The position numbers and the translations under genes were made by a program. Below the pieces are notes generated by a model. The model worked only from the letters and a program-made list of their open reading frames with translations, searched no databases and had not been told where the DNA came from. DNA of 64,000 nt, from the NCBI GenBank assembly GCA_039033855.1, contig JBCCBV010000011.1, forward strand, positions 1-64,000, given 5' to 3'. Shown here piece after piece: positions 7,999 to 17,261 of this stretch. The DNA comes from JBCCBV01 sp039033855 (GTDB lineage Bacteria > Planctomycetota > Phycisphaerae > Phycisphaerales > Phycisphaeraceae). Each line of letters begins with the position of its first letter. Within the stretch, counting starts at the first letter, position 1.

Positions 7999-9633
7999 AT
8001 GCTCAAGCTGGCGACGCTGTTAGACAACCCCGGCGAGCCGGCCCTCGACTCGCAATACCGCGACCCCAAGGTCCTGCTCGACCTGGGCTACAACGGCCTG
8101 GTCTTGTACGAATCGACCGCCGTGTCCGGCGTGGCCGCGCCCGACGACGTGGCCGACCCCGAGATGCAGCGCTGGGTCGCCGCCCGCTTCGACCGGCTGA
8201 GCGAGCGCATCACCAAGGCCGCCGAAGCCGGGCTTAAGCCGTATCTATCGTACGACGCGCTGGTGCTGCCGCGCGAGCGCGCCGCAGCGCTCGGTCCGAA
8301 CCCCGACCTGCTGGCCGACGACGCCGTCTGCGCCTCGGTCGACGCCCTGACCGGCATGCTCGAGCGATGGCCCGAACTCGCGGGCGTCGTGCTCCGCCTG
8401 GGCGACAACGACGCCAAGCGCCTGCCCTATCTGGTCGCCGGCGACGTCTATCGCACCCCGCCGGGCCAACCGCACGGCCAACTGGCCACCGCCGAGCGCG
8501 CCGCCCGACTGATCGACGCCTTCTACAAACGCGTCGTCGATCGAGCCGGCAAGACCCTCATCGTCCGCGCCTGGAACGTCCGCCCCGGGGGGTTCCACGA
8601 CGCGCCCGACCTGGCCGCCGACATCGCCCGGCAACTGCCCGGCCCCGAAGACGACCCCAACCTGGTCTTGAGCTTCAAGTTCACTCAAACCGACTTCTGG
8701 CGCTGGCAAGCCTGGAACCCCGCCAGCCTGGCCGTGGGCAAGCGACCGGTCATCTACGAATTGCAGTGCGCCCGCGAGTTCGAGGGCAAGGGCGGCTTCC
8801 CCAACTGGCAGGCGCCGCTTTGGCGCGACGGCCCGCCCGAGTGCGCGCCACGTCAAACCCCGCCCGGCGAACCCGAACCCTTCGCCGGAGGCCTCAGGCA
8901 GGCCTCCGAGCGCATCAACTACGCCGGCGTGTTCGCCTGGGTCCGCGGCGGCGGGTGGGGCGGACCCTTCGTGACCGACGAGCGCTGGATCGACGCCAAC
9001 GTCTACGCCGCGCCCCGCCTGGCCGACGACCCCGACATTCCGCTGCAGGACCTCGCCGAGGGGTGGGTGCGCGACCGCCTGGCCCCCGTGCGCTCGGGCG
9101 TGGCCAAGGCGATGCAACGTGTGCTGTTCGACTCGGTCGAGCTGTCGCGCCAGCTCTTTTACGTCGGCCCCTGGGCCCAGCAACGCGACGAACCCTGGAA
9201 CCCCGCTGGCGACTGGCTGCGCGACGACTTGGTCGACGCCGAATCGCTCCGCCACCTGCTCGACGGCCTAAGCGAAGAGGCGCTGGCCGCCGCCGTGCGC
9301 GAAAAAGAATCCGCCGCCGCCGCCGCCAGCCGATTGCGGGCCGAGTTGCAAACCGCCGTGCGCGACCGCCGCGACGACCCGCTCGAGCCGCTGGTCAACA
9401 GCCTGTTATCCCTCGAATGCTTCGCTCAGGCCTTGCGCGACCTGGTGGCCGGCGTCGCCGCGAACCGCCGGCAAGGCCCTAACCACGTCACCCCCAAGCT
9501 GCTGGCCGCCCAAAGCCACTGGAACCACTACGCCCAGCGGTTCGCCGCGCTCCAGGGCGTGGCCACGCCGTTCCGCGAACGAAGGTTCTGGGAACTCACC
9601 CAAGGCCTGCTCGACCAAAACCAACAGGCTTAG
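7999..9633 (+). CDS. GH67-like (alpha-glucuronidase-like) TIM-barrel protein
   Basis: A 544-residue protein without a signal peptide. The central part reads like the catalytic barrel of family 67 alpha-glucuronidases: a SFKFTQTDFWRWQAWNP segment, a YELQCAREFEGKG strand, and later GVFAWVRGGGWGG followed by DANVYAAPRL and a WVRDRL helix. N-terminal LLDLGYNGLVLYES fits a barrel strand. Family 67 enzymes release glucuronic acid from xylo-oligosaccharides inside the cell, which would connect with the GH10 xylanase at 44.5 kb. The C-terminal 150 residues are helical and Ala/Arg-rich. The exact family and substrate are inferred; the acid/base residues were not assigned. Confidence 0.6.
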   Translation: MLKLATLLDNPGEPALDSQYRDPKVLLDLGYNGLVLYESTAVSGVAAPDDVADPEMQRWVAARFDRLSERITKAAEAGLKPYLSYDALVLPRERAAALGPNPDLLADDAVCASVDALTGMLERWPELAGVVLRLGDNDAKRLPYLVAGDVYRTPPGQPHGQLATAERAARLIDAFYKRVVDRAGKTLIVRAWNVRPGGFHDAPDLAADIARQLPGPEDDPNLVLSFKFTQTDFWRWQAWNPASLAVGKRPVIYELQCAREFEGKGGFPNWQAPLWRDGPPECAPRQTPPGEPEPFAGGLRQASERINYAGVFAWVRGGGWGGPFVTDERWIDANVYAAPRLADDPDIPLQDLAEGWVRDRLAPVRSGVAKAMQRVLFDSVELSRQLFYVGPWAQQRDEPWNPAGDWLRDDLVDAESLRHLLDGLSEEALAAAVREKESAAAAASRLRAELQTAVRDRRDDPLEPLVNSLLSLECFAQALRDLVAGVAANRRQGPNHVTPKLLAAQSHWNHYAQRFAALQGVATPFRERRFWELTQGLLDQNQQA

Positions 9634-9646
9634 CGCCGCCCACCGC

Positions 9647-12538
9647 CTACTTGGCGTCGAACCAGCTCGCCCCGCGTCCGAGTTCCACCACCAACGGCAC
9701 GCGCAAGGTCATGGCCGACTCCATCTCCACCCGCAGCGCCTGGGCCGCCGCGTCGGCCTGATCCACCGGCGATTCGACCACCAACTCGTCGTGCACCTGC
9801 AGCAACATGCGGGCCCCGGGCGCCGCGCCGGTCAGCCGGTCGTGCAAGGCCACCATCGCTTTCTTAATCAGGTCCGCCGCCGAGCCCTGCACTACCGAGT
9901 TAATCGCCAACCGCTCGGCCAGCGCACGCTCTTGCGGGTTCCGGCTGTCGACCCCGGCGATGTCGCGCCGGCGCCCCAGAATCGTCGTCACATACCCCTT
10001 GTCGCGTGCCTGATCGACACAGGACTCCAGGAACCGGTCGATGCCCGCGAACCGCTTGCGGTAGCCGTCGATCAGCTCTGCCGCCTCGGCGCGCCCCATC
10101 CCCTCCACCCGGCGGGCCAGCCCGAACGCGGTGATCCCGTAAATGATGCCAAAGTTGATCGTCTTGGCGTGCCCGCGCTGCTCGCCGGTGACATCGTCCT
10201 CCGCCACGCCGAACACCTGCGACGCCACCGCCCGGTGGATGTCACGGCCTTGGGCGAACGCCTCGACGAGCGCCGCGTCTCCCGAGAGGTGTGCCAGCAT
10301 CCGCAGCTCGATTTGCGAATAGTCCGCCGCCAGCAGCACGCCGCCGGGGCCTGCCACAAACGCCTTGCGCAGCCGCCGACCGATCTCGGTGCGGATCGGG
10401 ATGCTCTGCAGGTTCGGGTCGGATGAAGACAGCCGACCGGTCGCCGCCCCGGTCTGGTGGAACCGCGTGTGCACGCGCTCGTCGTCGCCGATCGACTCGG
10501 TCAGCGTCGACAGATACGCCCGCACCAGCTTGGTCAGCATGCGGTATTCGAGCAGCCGTGCGGGGAACGCCCGGGCCGGCTCGGGCACGTCGGCGAGCTC
10601 GTCGTCCGACAGCGCCGCAAGCTTCTCCAGTGTCTCGCTGTCGGTCGAGTAACCGGTCTTGGTCTTCCGCTGGGCCGGGAACTTCATCTCCTCGAACAAC
10701 AGCACCGCCAACTGCTTGGGCGAATCCGGGTTGACTTCGCGCCCGGCCCGCTCCATCAGTTCGGCGCGGAGGGTTTCGATACGGCCCTCCAGCTCGGCGG
10801 TCTGCGCATCGAGCTCCGCCCGATCCACCCGAATCCCCGCGTGCTCCATGTCGGCCAGCACGGCGACCAACGGCATCTCCACCTCGTCCGCCAAGCCGTT
10901 GAGCCCACGCTCTTCCAACACCGGCGATAGATGCTCGAACAGCTGTAGCGTCACGTCGGCGTCCTCGGCCGAGTAGATCGTCGCCACGTCGAGCGCCACC
11001 TCGGCCATGGTGATCTGCGCCGGGTCGGTCTTCCGCCTGGGCTTGGGGCCGATGAGCGCGGTGATCGGCACGCACCGCCGACCCAGCAGCGACAGCGCCA
11101 GGTCGTCCATCCCCAGCCCCGGCGCCCCGCACAAAAACGCCGCCACCATCGTGTCGAACACTTCGCCGGCGACCTCGAACCCCGCGGCCCGCAGCACGTG
11201 CAAGTCGAACTTGAAGTGGTGCCCGACCTTGGCGATCGACGCGTCGGCCAGCACCGGGCCCAGCGCTTTGCGCACGGCTTCGGCCGAAGCCACCTCCGAC
11301 CCCGCCGGCCCAAGCACCGGCACATACACCCCCGCGCCCGTTTCCCACGACAAGCACAGCCCGCACATCGCCGAGCCGCGCTCCAACCCGACCGTCTCGG
11401 TATCGACCGCCACCCGCCCGGCCTTGCGGATCGCCTGGGCCGCCTGCTCAAGCGCCTCGGCCGTGGTCAAGCACCGGTAGTCGCCTTGGGCTTCGATGCG
11501 AACGGGCGCCGCTTCGCCGTGGGTCTGCTCGCCTTCTTGCGCGAACAAGCCGAACGCCGGCGCCTCCGCATCGGTATCCGTTTTTTCCTTGGCCGGCTTC
11601 GCTGGCTTCGGCTCGCCCCGACCCGTGCCCCCCAGCAGTTCGTCCAACTCGGCCGACATGCGGTTGAAGCCCAGCTCGCGGAACAGCTCGCGTAGGCGCG
11701 GGCCGTCCATCCGATCGACGCCCACGCGCGACGCCGACAGGTCGAACCCGCCGTCCACATCCTGCCGAAGCTCGACCAGCCGGCGTGAGCGATCCAATTG
11801 CCCGTTCGCGATCGATTCTTCCAGGCGCTCTTTCTGCTTGCCTTTGAGCTGGTCCGTCGACGCCACCAGCGTGGTCAAAGAACCGAACCGCTCCAGCAGC
11901 GCGGCCGCGGTTTTCGGCCCGATGCCGGGCACGCCGGGCACGTTGTCGGTGCTGTCGCCGACCAGCGCCTGATAGTCCACGGCGATGCCCGGGCGGATCT
12001 TCTTCTTGATCCACAACCCTTCGGGGTCCATCTCGTCGCCGGTGTGGATGTCGAACAGCGTTACGCGTTCCGACAGCACCTGCTCCAGGTCCTTGTCCTT
12101 CGAGACCAGCCGCACACGGGCTTGGTCGTGCTCGCCCGTCAGCCGCACCGCCAGCGTGGCCAGGATGTCGTCGGCCTCGGCCAGGTCCTCACCCAAAATG
12201 GGCAAGCCGAACGCCTGGGCCACCTCGATCATCCGCGGGACCTGCTGCTTGAAGTCTTCGGGCGCGTCCGGCCGGGTGCCCTTGTAGTCCGGATCGATCT
12301 CATGCCGAAAGGTCTTGCTCGACCGATCCACCGCCATGGCCGCGTAGCGCGGCTTGAGCTCGCGGAACAGCTTGAGCAGCATCGCCGAGAAGGCGAACAA
12401 CGCGTTGGTCGGCTCGCCCGTCACCGGGCTGGTCATGCCGGTGCGGATGGCGAAGTAGCTGCGGAACATCTGCGCGTGGCCGTCGATCAGATAGACCGTG
12501 GCGTCGGGCGGGTCGAGCGTGGGGGTAGCGGGAGTCAT
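9647..12538 (-). CDS. polA: DNA polymerase I
   Basis: A 963-residue polymerase with all three activities apparently intact. Residues 1 to about 300 are the 5' nuclease (YLIDGHAQMFRSYFA, DYKGTRP, SKDKDLEQVL, GDSTDNVPGVPGIGPKTA). The 3'-5' exonuclease domain follows, with DTET, KFDLHVL and the late YSAEDADVT supplying the acidic residues, so proofreading is expected. The polymerase domain has motif A (ADYSQIELRML), motif B (KTINFGIIYGITAFGLA) and motif C (QVHDELVVES). A charged, Ala/Pro/Lys-rich linker near residues 300-345 joins nuclease and exonuclease. The ATG at 12538 gives the conserved N terminus; it lies 20 bp after purL. Confidence 0.95.
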   Translation of the reverse strand: MTPATPTLDPPDATVYLIDGHAQMFRSYFAIRTGMTSPVTGEPTNALFAFSAMLLKLFRELKPRYAAMAVDRSSKTFRHEIDPDYKGTRPDAPEDFKQQVPRMIEVAQAFGLPILGEDLAEADDILATLAVRLTGEHDQARVRLVSKDKDLEQVLSERVTLFDIHTGDEMDPEGLWIKKKIRPGIAVDYQALVGDSTDNVPGVPGIGPKTAAALLERFGSLTTLVASTDQLKGKQKERLEESIANGQLDRSRRLVELRQDVDGGFDLSASRVGVDRMDGPRLRELFRELGFNRMSAELDELLGGTGRGEPKPAKPAKEKTDTDAEAPAFGLFAQEGEQTHGEAAPVRIEAQGDYRCLTTAEALEQAAQAIRKAGRVAVDTETVGLERGSAMCGLCLSWETGAGVYVPVLGPAGSEVASAEAVRKALGPVLADASIAKVGHHFKFDLHVLRAAGFEVAGEVFDTMVAAFLCGAPGLGMDDLALSLLGRRCVPITALIGPKPRRKTDPAQITMAEVALDVATIYSAEDADVTLQLFEHLSPVLEERGLNGLADEVEMPLVAVLADMEHAGIRVDRAELDAQTAELEGRIETLRAELMERAGREVNPDSPKQLAVLLFEEMKFPAQRKTKTGYSTDSETLEKLAALSDDELADVPEPARAFPARLLEYRMLTKLVRAYLSTLTESIGDDERVHTRFHQTGAATGRLSSSDPNLQSIPIRTEIGRRLRKAFVAGPGGVLLAADYSQIELRMLAHLSGDAALVEAFAQGRDIHRAVASQVFGVAEDDVTGEQRGHAKTINFGIIYGITAFGLARRVEGMGRAEAAELIDGYRKRFAGIDRFLESCVDQARDKGYVTTILGRRRDIAGVDSRNPQERALAERLAINSVVQGSAADLIKKAMVALHDRLTGAAPGARMLLQVHDELVVESPVDQADAAAQALRVEMESAMTLRVPLVVELGRGASWFDAK

Positions 12539-12558
12539 GTCGATTGCCGTAAACGGCG

Positions 12559-15500
12559 TCACCAGTCCAACGGCTCGATCCACGCGTGATGCAGGTCGTC
12601 CACCGGGACGTCCACGCCTTGCGCAGGCCATACCAGGTCGGGCTCGGCCGAAACCCGCCCGAGGCGTTTGCACGCCAGGCCGGACGAGCGAGCCGATTCC
12701 AGTAGAGCCGCCTCGTCTTGCGCCGCGACCTCCAGCAGATACCGCCCGGGGGCTTCGCCGAACGCGAACACCGCGGGGGCCAAACGGCCGGGGTCTACGT
12801 CGAGCGCCAGCCCGAGCGCGCCGCCGATCGCCATCTCTGCCGCCGCCACCAGCCAGCCGCCCTCGGACGCGTCGTGCGCCGACAACACCCGGCCTTCGGC
12901 GATCCGGCCCGCCACCCACCGCGCCGCGGCAGGGCCCAGCTTCAGGTCCAGCTCCGGAATCGCACCCGAACCGGCGTTTGGATCCATCAGCCTTCGATAG
13001 AACGACCCGCCCATAGCGCCGGTCGACCCGCCGACCAGCAGCAGCGCGGCGCCGGGGCGTTTCAGGTCCATGGTGACGCAGTTGCGCACGTCGTCGATCA
13101 CGCCCATTGCGGTGATCAACATGGTGGGGGGGATGGTGATCGTCCGGCCGTCTTCGGTCTCAAACTGATTGGACAAAGAGTCTTTTCCCGAAACGAACGG
13201 CGCCCGGTAGGCCATCGCGCCGTCGTAACACGCCACCGCCGCCCGGGTCAGCGAGCCGAGCTGCGCCGGGTCGGTGCAGCGCGGCCAGCAGAAGTTGTCG
13301 AGGATGGCCAGCCGGCCCGGGTCGGCGCCCACGCACACGGCGTTGCGCGCCGCCTCGTCCATCGCCGCCAGCGTGGCCCAATAGGAATCACCGTTGTCGG
13401 CCAGCCCCTCGGCCGTGGCTTTCTCCGACAGGTGCGGCGCAAGCCCGCAACCCAGCACGACGCCCTTGTAAGAGCCCGGCTTGGGCCGGAGCACCGACGC
13501 ATCGCCGGGCCCTTCGGCTGCCGGGCCGACCAACGGCTTGACCGCCGAGCCGCCTTGCACCTCGTGGTCGTACTGACGCACCACCCACCGCTTGGAAGCG
13601 ATGTTCGGGTCGCCCAGCAGCCGGAGCAGGGCGCCGCCAAGGTTCTCTGTTTCCAGAGGTTTTTCCAACGCCGCGCGCGGTGGCCGTGCGGGTGCAGCCG
13701 CCGGACCGGGCCAAATGGCGTCGCGCGTCGGCTTGGGTAACCCGTCGTGCAGGAACCCCATGGCGAGCCGGCCGACTTCGTTCCCCTGATAGCGCAAGAC
13801 CAGTTCGGGCGTCCCGGCGTCGGCGCTGCCGAAGGTGCCCAGGTCGGCAAAGCCAAGGTCCTCGCTCGCGCACAGCGTGCGCAGCGCTTCGATCTGCTCG
13901 CCCGGCGGCACGGCCAACACCATACGCTCCTGCGCTTCGCTGATCCACACTTCGGCATAAGACAACCCGGCGTACTTGAGGGGCGCCTGGTCCAGATCGA
14001 CCTGCGCGCCGACCTTTTCGCCCATCTCGCCCACGGCCGACGAAAACCCGCCCGCGCCGCAGTCGGTGATCGCCCGGAACAGCGGCCCGCCCGGCCAGTC
14101 GCGCGCTTGCAGGATGACGTCCATCAGCTTCCGCTCGGTAATCGGGTTGCCGATCTGCACGGCATGCCCGAACGCATCGGCGTGTTGATCGGTGAGCGAC
14201 TCGCTGCTGAACGTGGCGCCGTGGATGCCGTCGCGCCCGGTCGCCCCGCCGAGCGCGATGATCCGGTCGCCCGGCTCGGGGTCGCCGAAGCACTTGTCCA
14301 GCGGGATCAAGCCCACCGCGCCGCAATACACCAACGGGTTGCCCACGTAGTCGGGGTGGAAGTGCACGGCGCCGTTCACGGTGGGCACGCCCATGCGGTT
14401 GCCGTAGTCGCGCACCCCGGCCACGACGCGCTCCAGGACGTACTTGGGAGACAGCGCACCCGTCGGCGGGGTTTGATGGGGCATCCCCACGCAAAACACG
14501 TCGGTCGCCGCGATCGGCCGGGCCGCCAAACCGGTGCCCAGGATGTCGCGGAGGCAGCCGCCGGCGCCCGTGGCCGCGCCGCCGTAGGGCTCAATCGCCG
14601 AGGGGTGGTTGTGGGTTTCGACCTTGATACAAACGCCGTCGTGCTCGTCGAACCGCACGATGCCGGAGTTGTCGTCGAACACCGACACCAACCAATCGTC
14701 AATGGCCGGGTCCTGCGCCCGCAGGTCGAACGTCGCCGCCGCCACGGTGCGCTTAAGCAGGTTGTCGATGACCACGCCGTCGGCAAGGGGCTCGAAGCCG
14801 TCGCGTCCGGCGAAGCTCTGGAAGATGTCGAGCGCGGATTCGGGCGCCCCGGCCGCCGCGCGGTAGCGCACGGTGCTCTTGAGCGTCTTGTGCACGCAGT
14901 GCTCGGACCAGGTCTGGGCCAGGCTTTCGAGCTCCACGTCGGTCGGGTCCCGGCCGAGCCCGTTGAAATGCGCCTGGATCGCCCGCATCTCCTCGGTGTT
15001 GAGCGCCATGGCGCCGTTGCGCGACACCTCGGCCAACCCGGCGTCGTCGAGCGAGCCGAGCGGAACCGAAACCACCTCGAACGCGTACCCCGGCGGCGCG
15101 GGGTGCGGCCGGGCCGGCTCGCAGGTGTCCTGCACCGACTCGACCACCGGGTTGCCGAGCCCGCGCCCGGCCCACTGGTGGAACCGCTCGGCGAAGCCTT
15201 CGTGCGGCCGTTCTTTGCCCGGCGCCGCGTCGAACCGCCGGCCGGTGCGCACGGCGACCTCGGCGGCCCCGTCTACGCGCAACACCTGTCGCACGGCCAG
15301 CTCGGCCGACGCCGCCGCGGGGTCCATCACGCCCGGCAGCGGCCAGACCTCGGCGGTCGCGGCGTGCGCCGGGGTGAAGCCGTGACGGCCCGGCCGGGCG
15401 CCCAGCCAGGCGAGTTCCGACGCCGGGTCGACCAGCAACCGGTCCGCCAGGCCTTGGTCGTCGCCTTCCTCGAGCGGGGCGGTCACCAGATACACCGCGG

Positions 15501-15624
15501 CCGAGCGGAGCTGCGCCCCGGACAGTTCGCCCGGCAAATGAGCCTCGGCCTGGCGCGCCAAGGGGTCGGGCTGCCCGGGCTGGGGCCAGACTTCGATCCG
15601 TACCGTCCGCGTCGGTGCGCTCAT
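12559..15624 (-). CDS. purL: Phosphoribosylformylglycinamidine synthase with fused PurS-like N terminus
   Basis: A 1021-residue FGAM synthase, fourth step of purine synthesis. The catalytic part begins near residue 200 with LNTEEMRAIQAHF and TWSEHCVHKTL, then KVETHNHPSA, GGAATGAGGCLRD, and the second half with VSGKDSL and HDASEGG. There is no C-terminal glutaminase, so a separate PurQ must exist elsewhere. The first roughly 190 residues hold two halves resembling PurS: VRIEVWPQPGQPDP and later AEVWPLPGVMDP. This looks like a PurS-PurL fusion. The ATG overlaps the stop of the upstream gene (ATGA), and polA follows after 20 bp. Confidence 0.92.
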   Translation of the reverse strand: MSAPTRTVRIEVWPQPGQPDPLARQAEAHLPGELSGAQLRSAAVYLVTAPLEEGDDQGLADRLLVDPASELAWLGARPGRHGFTPAHAATAEVWPLPGVMDPAAASAELAVRQVLRVDGAAEVAVRTGRRFDAAPGKERPHEGFAERFHQWAGRGLGNPVVESVQDTCEPARPHPAPPGYAFEVVSVPLGSLDDAGLAEVSRNGAMALNTEEMRAIQAHFNGLGRDPTDVELESLAQTWSEHCVHKTLKSTVRYRAAAGAPESALDIFQSFAGRDGFEPLADGVVIDNLLKRTVAAATFDLRAQDPAIDDWLVSVFDDNSGIVRFDEHDGVCIKVETHNHPSAIEPYGGAATGAGGCLRDILGTGLAARPIAATDVFCVGMPHQTPPTGALSPKYVLERVVAGVRDYGNRMGVPTVNGAVHFHPDYVGNPLVYCGAVGLIPLDKCFGDPEPGDRIIALGGATGRDGIHGATFSSESLTDQHADAFGHAVQIGNPITERKLMDVILQARDWPGGPLFRAITDCGAGGFSSAVGEMGEKVGAQVDLDQAPLKYAGLSYAEVWISEAQERMVLAVPPGEQIEALRTLCASEDLGFADLGTFGSADAGTPELVLRYQGNEVGRLAMGFLHDGLPKPTRDAIWPGPAAAPARPPRAALEKPLETENLGGALLRLLGDPNIASKRWVVRQYDHEVQGGSAVKPLVGPAAEGPGDASVLRPKPGSYKGVVLGCGLAPHLSEKATAEGLADNGDSYWATLAAMDEAARNAVCVGADPGRLAILDNFCWPRCTDPAQLGSLTRAAVACYDGAMAYRAPFVSGKDSLSNQFETEDGRTITIPPTMLITAMGVIDDVRNCVTMDLKRPGAALLLVGGSTGAMGGSFYRRLMDPNAGSGAIPELDLKLGPAAARWVAGRIAEGRVLSAHDASEGGWLVAAAEMAIGGALGLALDVDPGRLAPAVFAFGEAPGRYLLEVAAQDEAALLESARSSGLACKRLGRVSAEPDLVWPAQGVDVPVDDLHHAWIEPLDW

Positions 15625-16550
15625 GGCGACGACGGTACCGCCTGCGGCTCGGCCGTGGCGGGCCCCCGCGCCGCCATCGGCACGTCGGGCATACGGCCCA
15701 CCGGCCCGGGGAACGTGAACCACGCCTCGTCCGCCTCGACCACTTCGCCCGGCAGCGCCGCGGGGTCGGCCTCGCGATAGATCATCGGGTACACCGGCCA
15801 GTACACCTGCCCCAGCGCATCGGTCGGCTGCGCCGGAAAGTGCAGCACCAAGGACGTGTCGCGCACGCCTTCCAACACGCGGTCCAGCCCGATCGCCTGC
15901 GGCGGCGCCATGGCCCGCACGGCCGGCAGACCGGCGCCATCGAGGTAGCGCTGGATCAAAGCGGCCGGGGCGTGATCGAAGGCGAGGCCGAACCACCGCG
16001 CCGCTTCCTCGTCCTGCCCTAACCGGGCCGCACGCACACCGAGGAGGTATTCAACATAGAACCGATGCAGCGCCACCGGGCGGGTATCGCCGTCCAACCC
16101 GGGGCTGCCTTCGACGGCGAGCGCCGCCTGGAGCGCATCCCACTCGCCCAGCAGGCCCGCGAGTTGCTCGGCACCCCGGGGTGAATCCAAGACCGCCGGG
16201 CTCCGAGCGATGGTCGCGGCGCGTTGCAACATCGACTCCGCCTCGGCCGGCAGGTCGAACCGGATTTTGCGAAACTCCGAGCCGGTCCGCATCGCCGACA
16301 TCGGGCCCGAGCGCAGCGTGGCCGCCTTGATCGGCTGGTCCGGCCAACCGCCGCGCTCGGCCCACACCAGTTCGATATCGTTCGACGGTTCGATCGAAAT
16401 CAGCACCGCCCGCGCCGCATAAACCAGCAGAGGCACGGCCACAAACAAGCACAGCGTGGCGACCACGAACGGCTTGCCCGAACGCCTGCCGGGGCTTTCG
16501 GACACAAGCTCGGGAGCAGGCCCTGGCTCGGGGGTCGTAGGCGAGGTCAT
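15621..16550 (-). CDS. Single-pass membrane-anchored protein of unknown function
   Basis: A 309-residue protein not recognised as a known family. A Pro/Glu-rich N-terminal tail of about 27 residues is followed by one hydrophobic segment (about residues 27-50, FVVATLCLFVAVPLLVYAA). The remaining soluble part faces out or into the periplasm. Residues about 110-230 are helical, with REF-like spacing reminiscent of TPR-like repeats (EEAARWFGLAFDHAP), and the end is Pro/Ala-rich. It overlaps purL by 4 bp and lies 25 bp after the LURP-one gene, so co-transcription with purL and polA is likely. A functional link to purine synthesis is not implied. Confidence 0.7.
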   Translation of the reverse strand: MTSPTTPEPGPAPELVSESPGRRSGKPFVVATLCLFVAVPLLVYAARAVLISIEPSNDIELVWAERGGWPDQPIKAATLRSGPMSAMRTGSEFRKIRFDLPAEAESMLQRAATIARSPAVLDSPRGAEQLAGLLGEWDALQAALAVEGSPGLDGDTRPVALHRFYVEYLLGVRAARLGQDEEAARWFGLAFDHAPAALIQRYLDGAGLPAVRAMAPPQAIGLDRVLEGVRDTSLVLHFPAQPTDALGQVYWPVYPMIYREADPAALPGEVVEADEAWFTFPGPVGRMPDVPMAARGPATAEPQAVPSSP

Positions 16551-16575
16551 CGCACGCACTCTAGGCCGCCGGGAC

Positions 16576-17175
16576 CTACTGACGGCCTTCCACGGCGCAC
16601 AGCAAGACCGCCGCCGCCAAACCGAGTCGGGGGTCGAGTCGGCCTTGCGGGTCGTGCGAAAAATCGATCGCGATCTTCTGCACGATCGGGTTGAAGTGCT
16701 GCCGATAGCTCGCCACGACCTGGTCGCCGATGAAGGCCTCGTACTTTTGAGGCATAAAGAACGCCAGCCCGTCGTACAACCGTCGAGCAATGGCCTTGAA
16801 CATTGATTCTTCCACGATCTTTCCGAACTCGTTGCCCTCGGCGTCGAGGATCAACCATTCGTCGCGCAGGAACGAACTCTTCATCCCTTTGCGCCGCAGC
16901 GTGCCCAGGCGCTCTTCGGTTTCCGAGTCGAACACGTCGTAGGCGCCGGAGAAGTCGATGATGGACTTCGTGCCAATGCGCAAAAGCTCTCTCGTCTGGG
17001 CCTCGTCGGCGTACAGGCGGATGTCTTCGCGCAGCTTCAGCGCCTTGAGTTTGGCGAACAGGGCCAAGTCGCCGTCGGGCGCGTAGATGTGGAACTTGGC
17101 CCCGAGCACCGTCAGCAGCTTCCGCCGCAAGACGTAGTTGGGGTGGGCGAAGCGCGCGACCGCGTCGTCGTTCAT
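16576..17175 (-). CDS. LURP-one-related / phospholipid-scramblase-like protein
   Basis: A 199-residue protein with the tubby-like barrel signature of the LURP-one-related group (Pfam LOR, formerly DUF567): NYVLRRKLLTVLGAKFHIY at the start, LRIGTKSIIDFSGAYDVFD in the middle, then LGTLRRKGMKSSFLRDEW and LILDAEGNEFGKI. No signal peptide is seen. A short hydrophobic stretch (LGLAAAVLLCAVEG) ends the protein and may act as a tail anchor, as in scramblase-type relatives. The ATG at 17175 fits the family; upstream codons in frame are Arg/Gly-rich non-homologous sequence. Its role in bacteria is unknown. Confidence 0.75.
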   Translation of the reverse strand: MNDDAVARFAHPNYVLRRKLLTVLGAKFHIYAPDGDLALFAKLKALKLREDIRLYADEAQTRELLRIGTKSIIDFSGAYDVFDSETEERLGTLRRKGMKSSFLRDEWLILDAEGNEFGKIVEESMFKAIARRLYDGLAFFMPQKYEAFIGDQVVASYRQHFNPIVQKIAIDFSHDPQGRLDPRLGLAAAVLLCAVEGRQ

Positions 17176-17261
17176 GCCGGTGTTGTGTTCAGACAAGCGA
17201 AGCTCCTGAGCGCCGGCCCGGGTCAGACCTCTCTGCCTTCGGGCCGGGCAGCCTGCGCAGG

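Noticed and set aside
12539..12919. Upstream extension of the polA frame by 127 codons
   Set aside because: The extension is Arg/Gly-rich, lies over the end of purL in another frame and precedes the conserved PolA N terminus.
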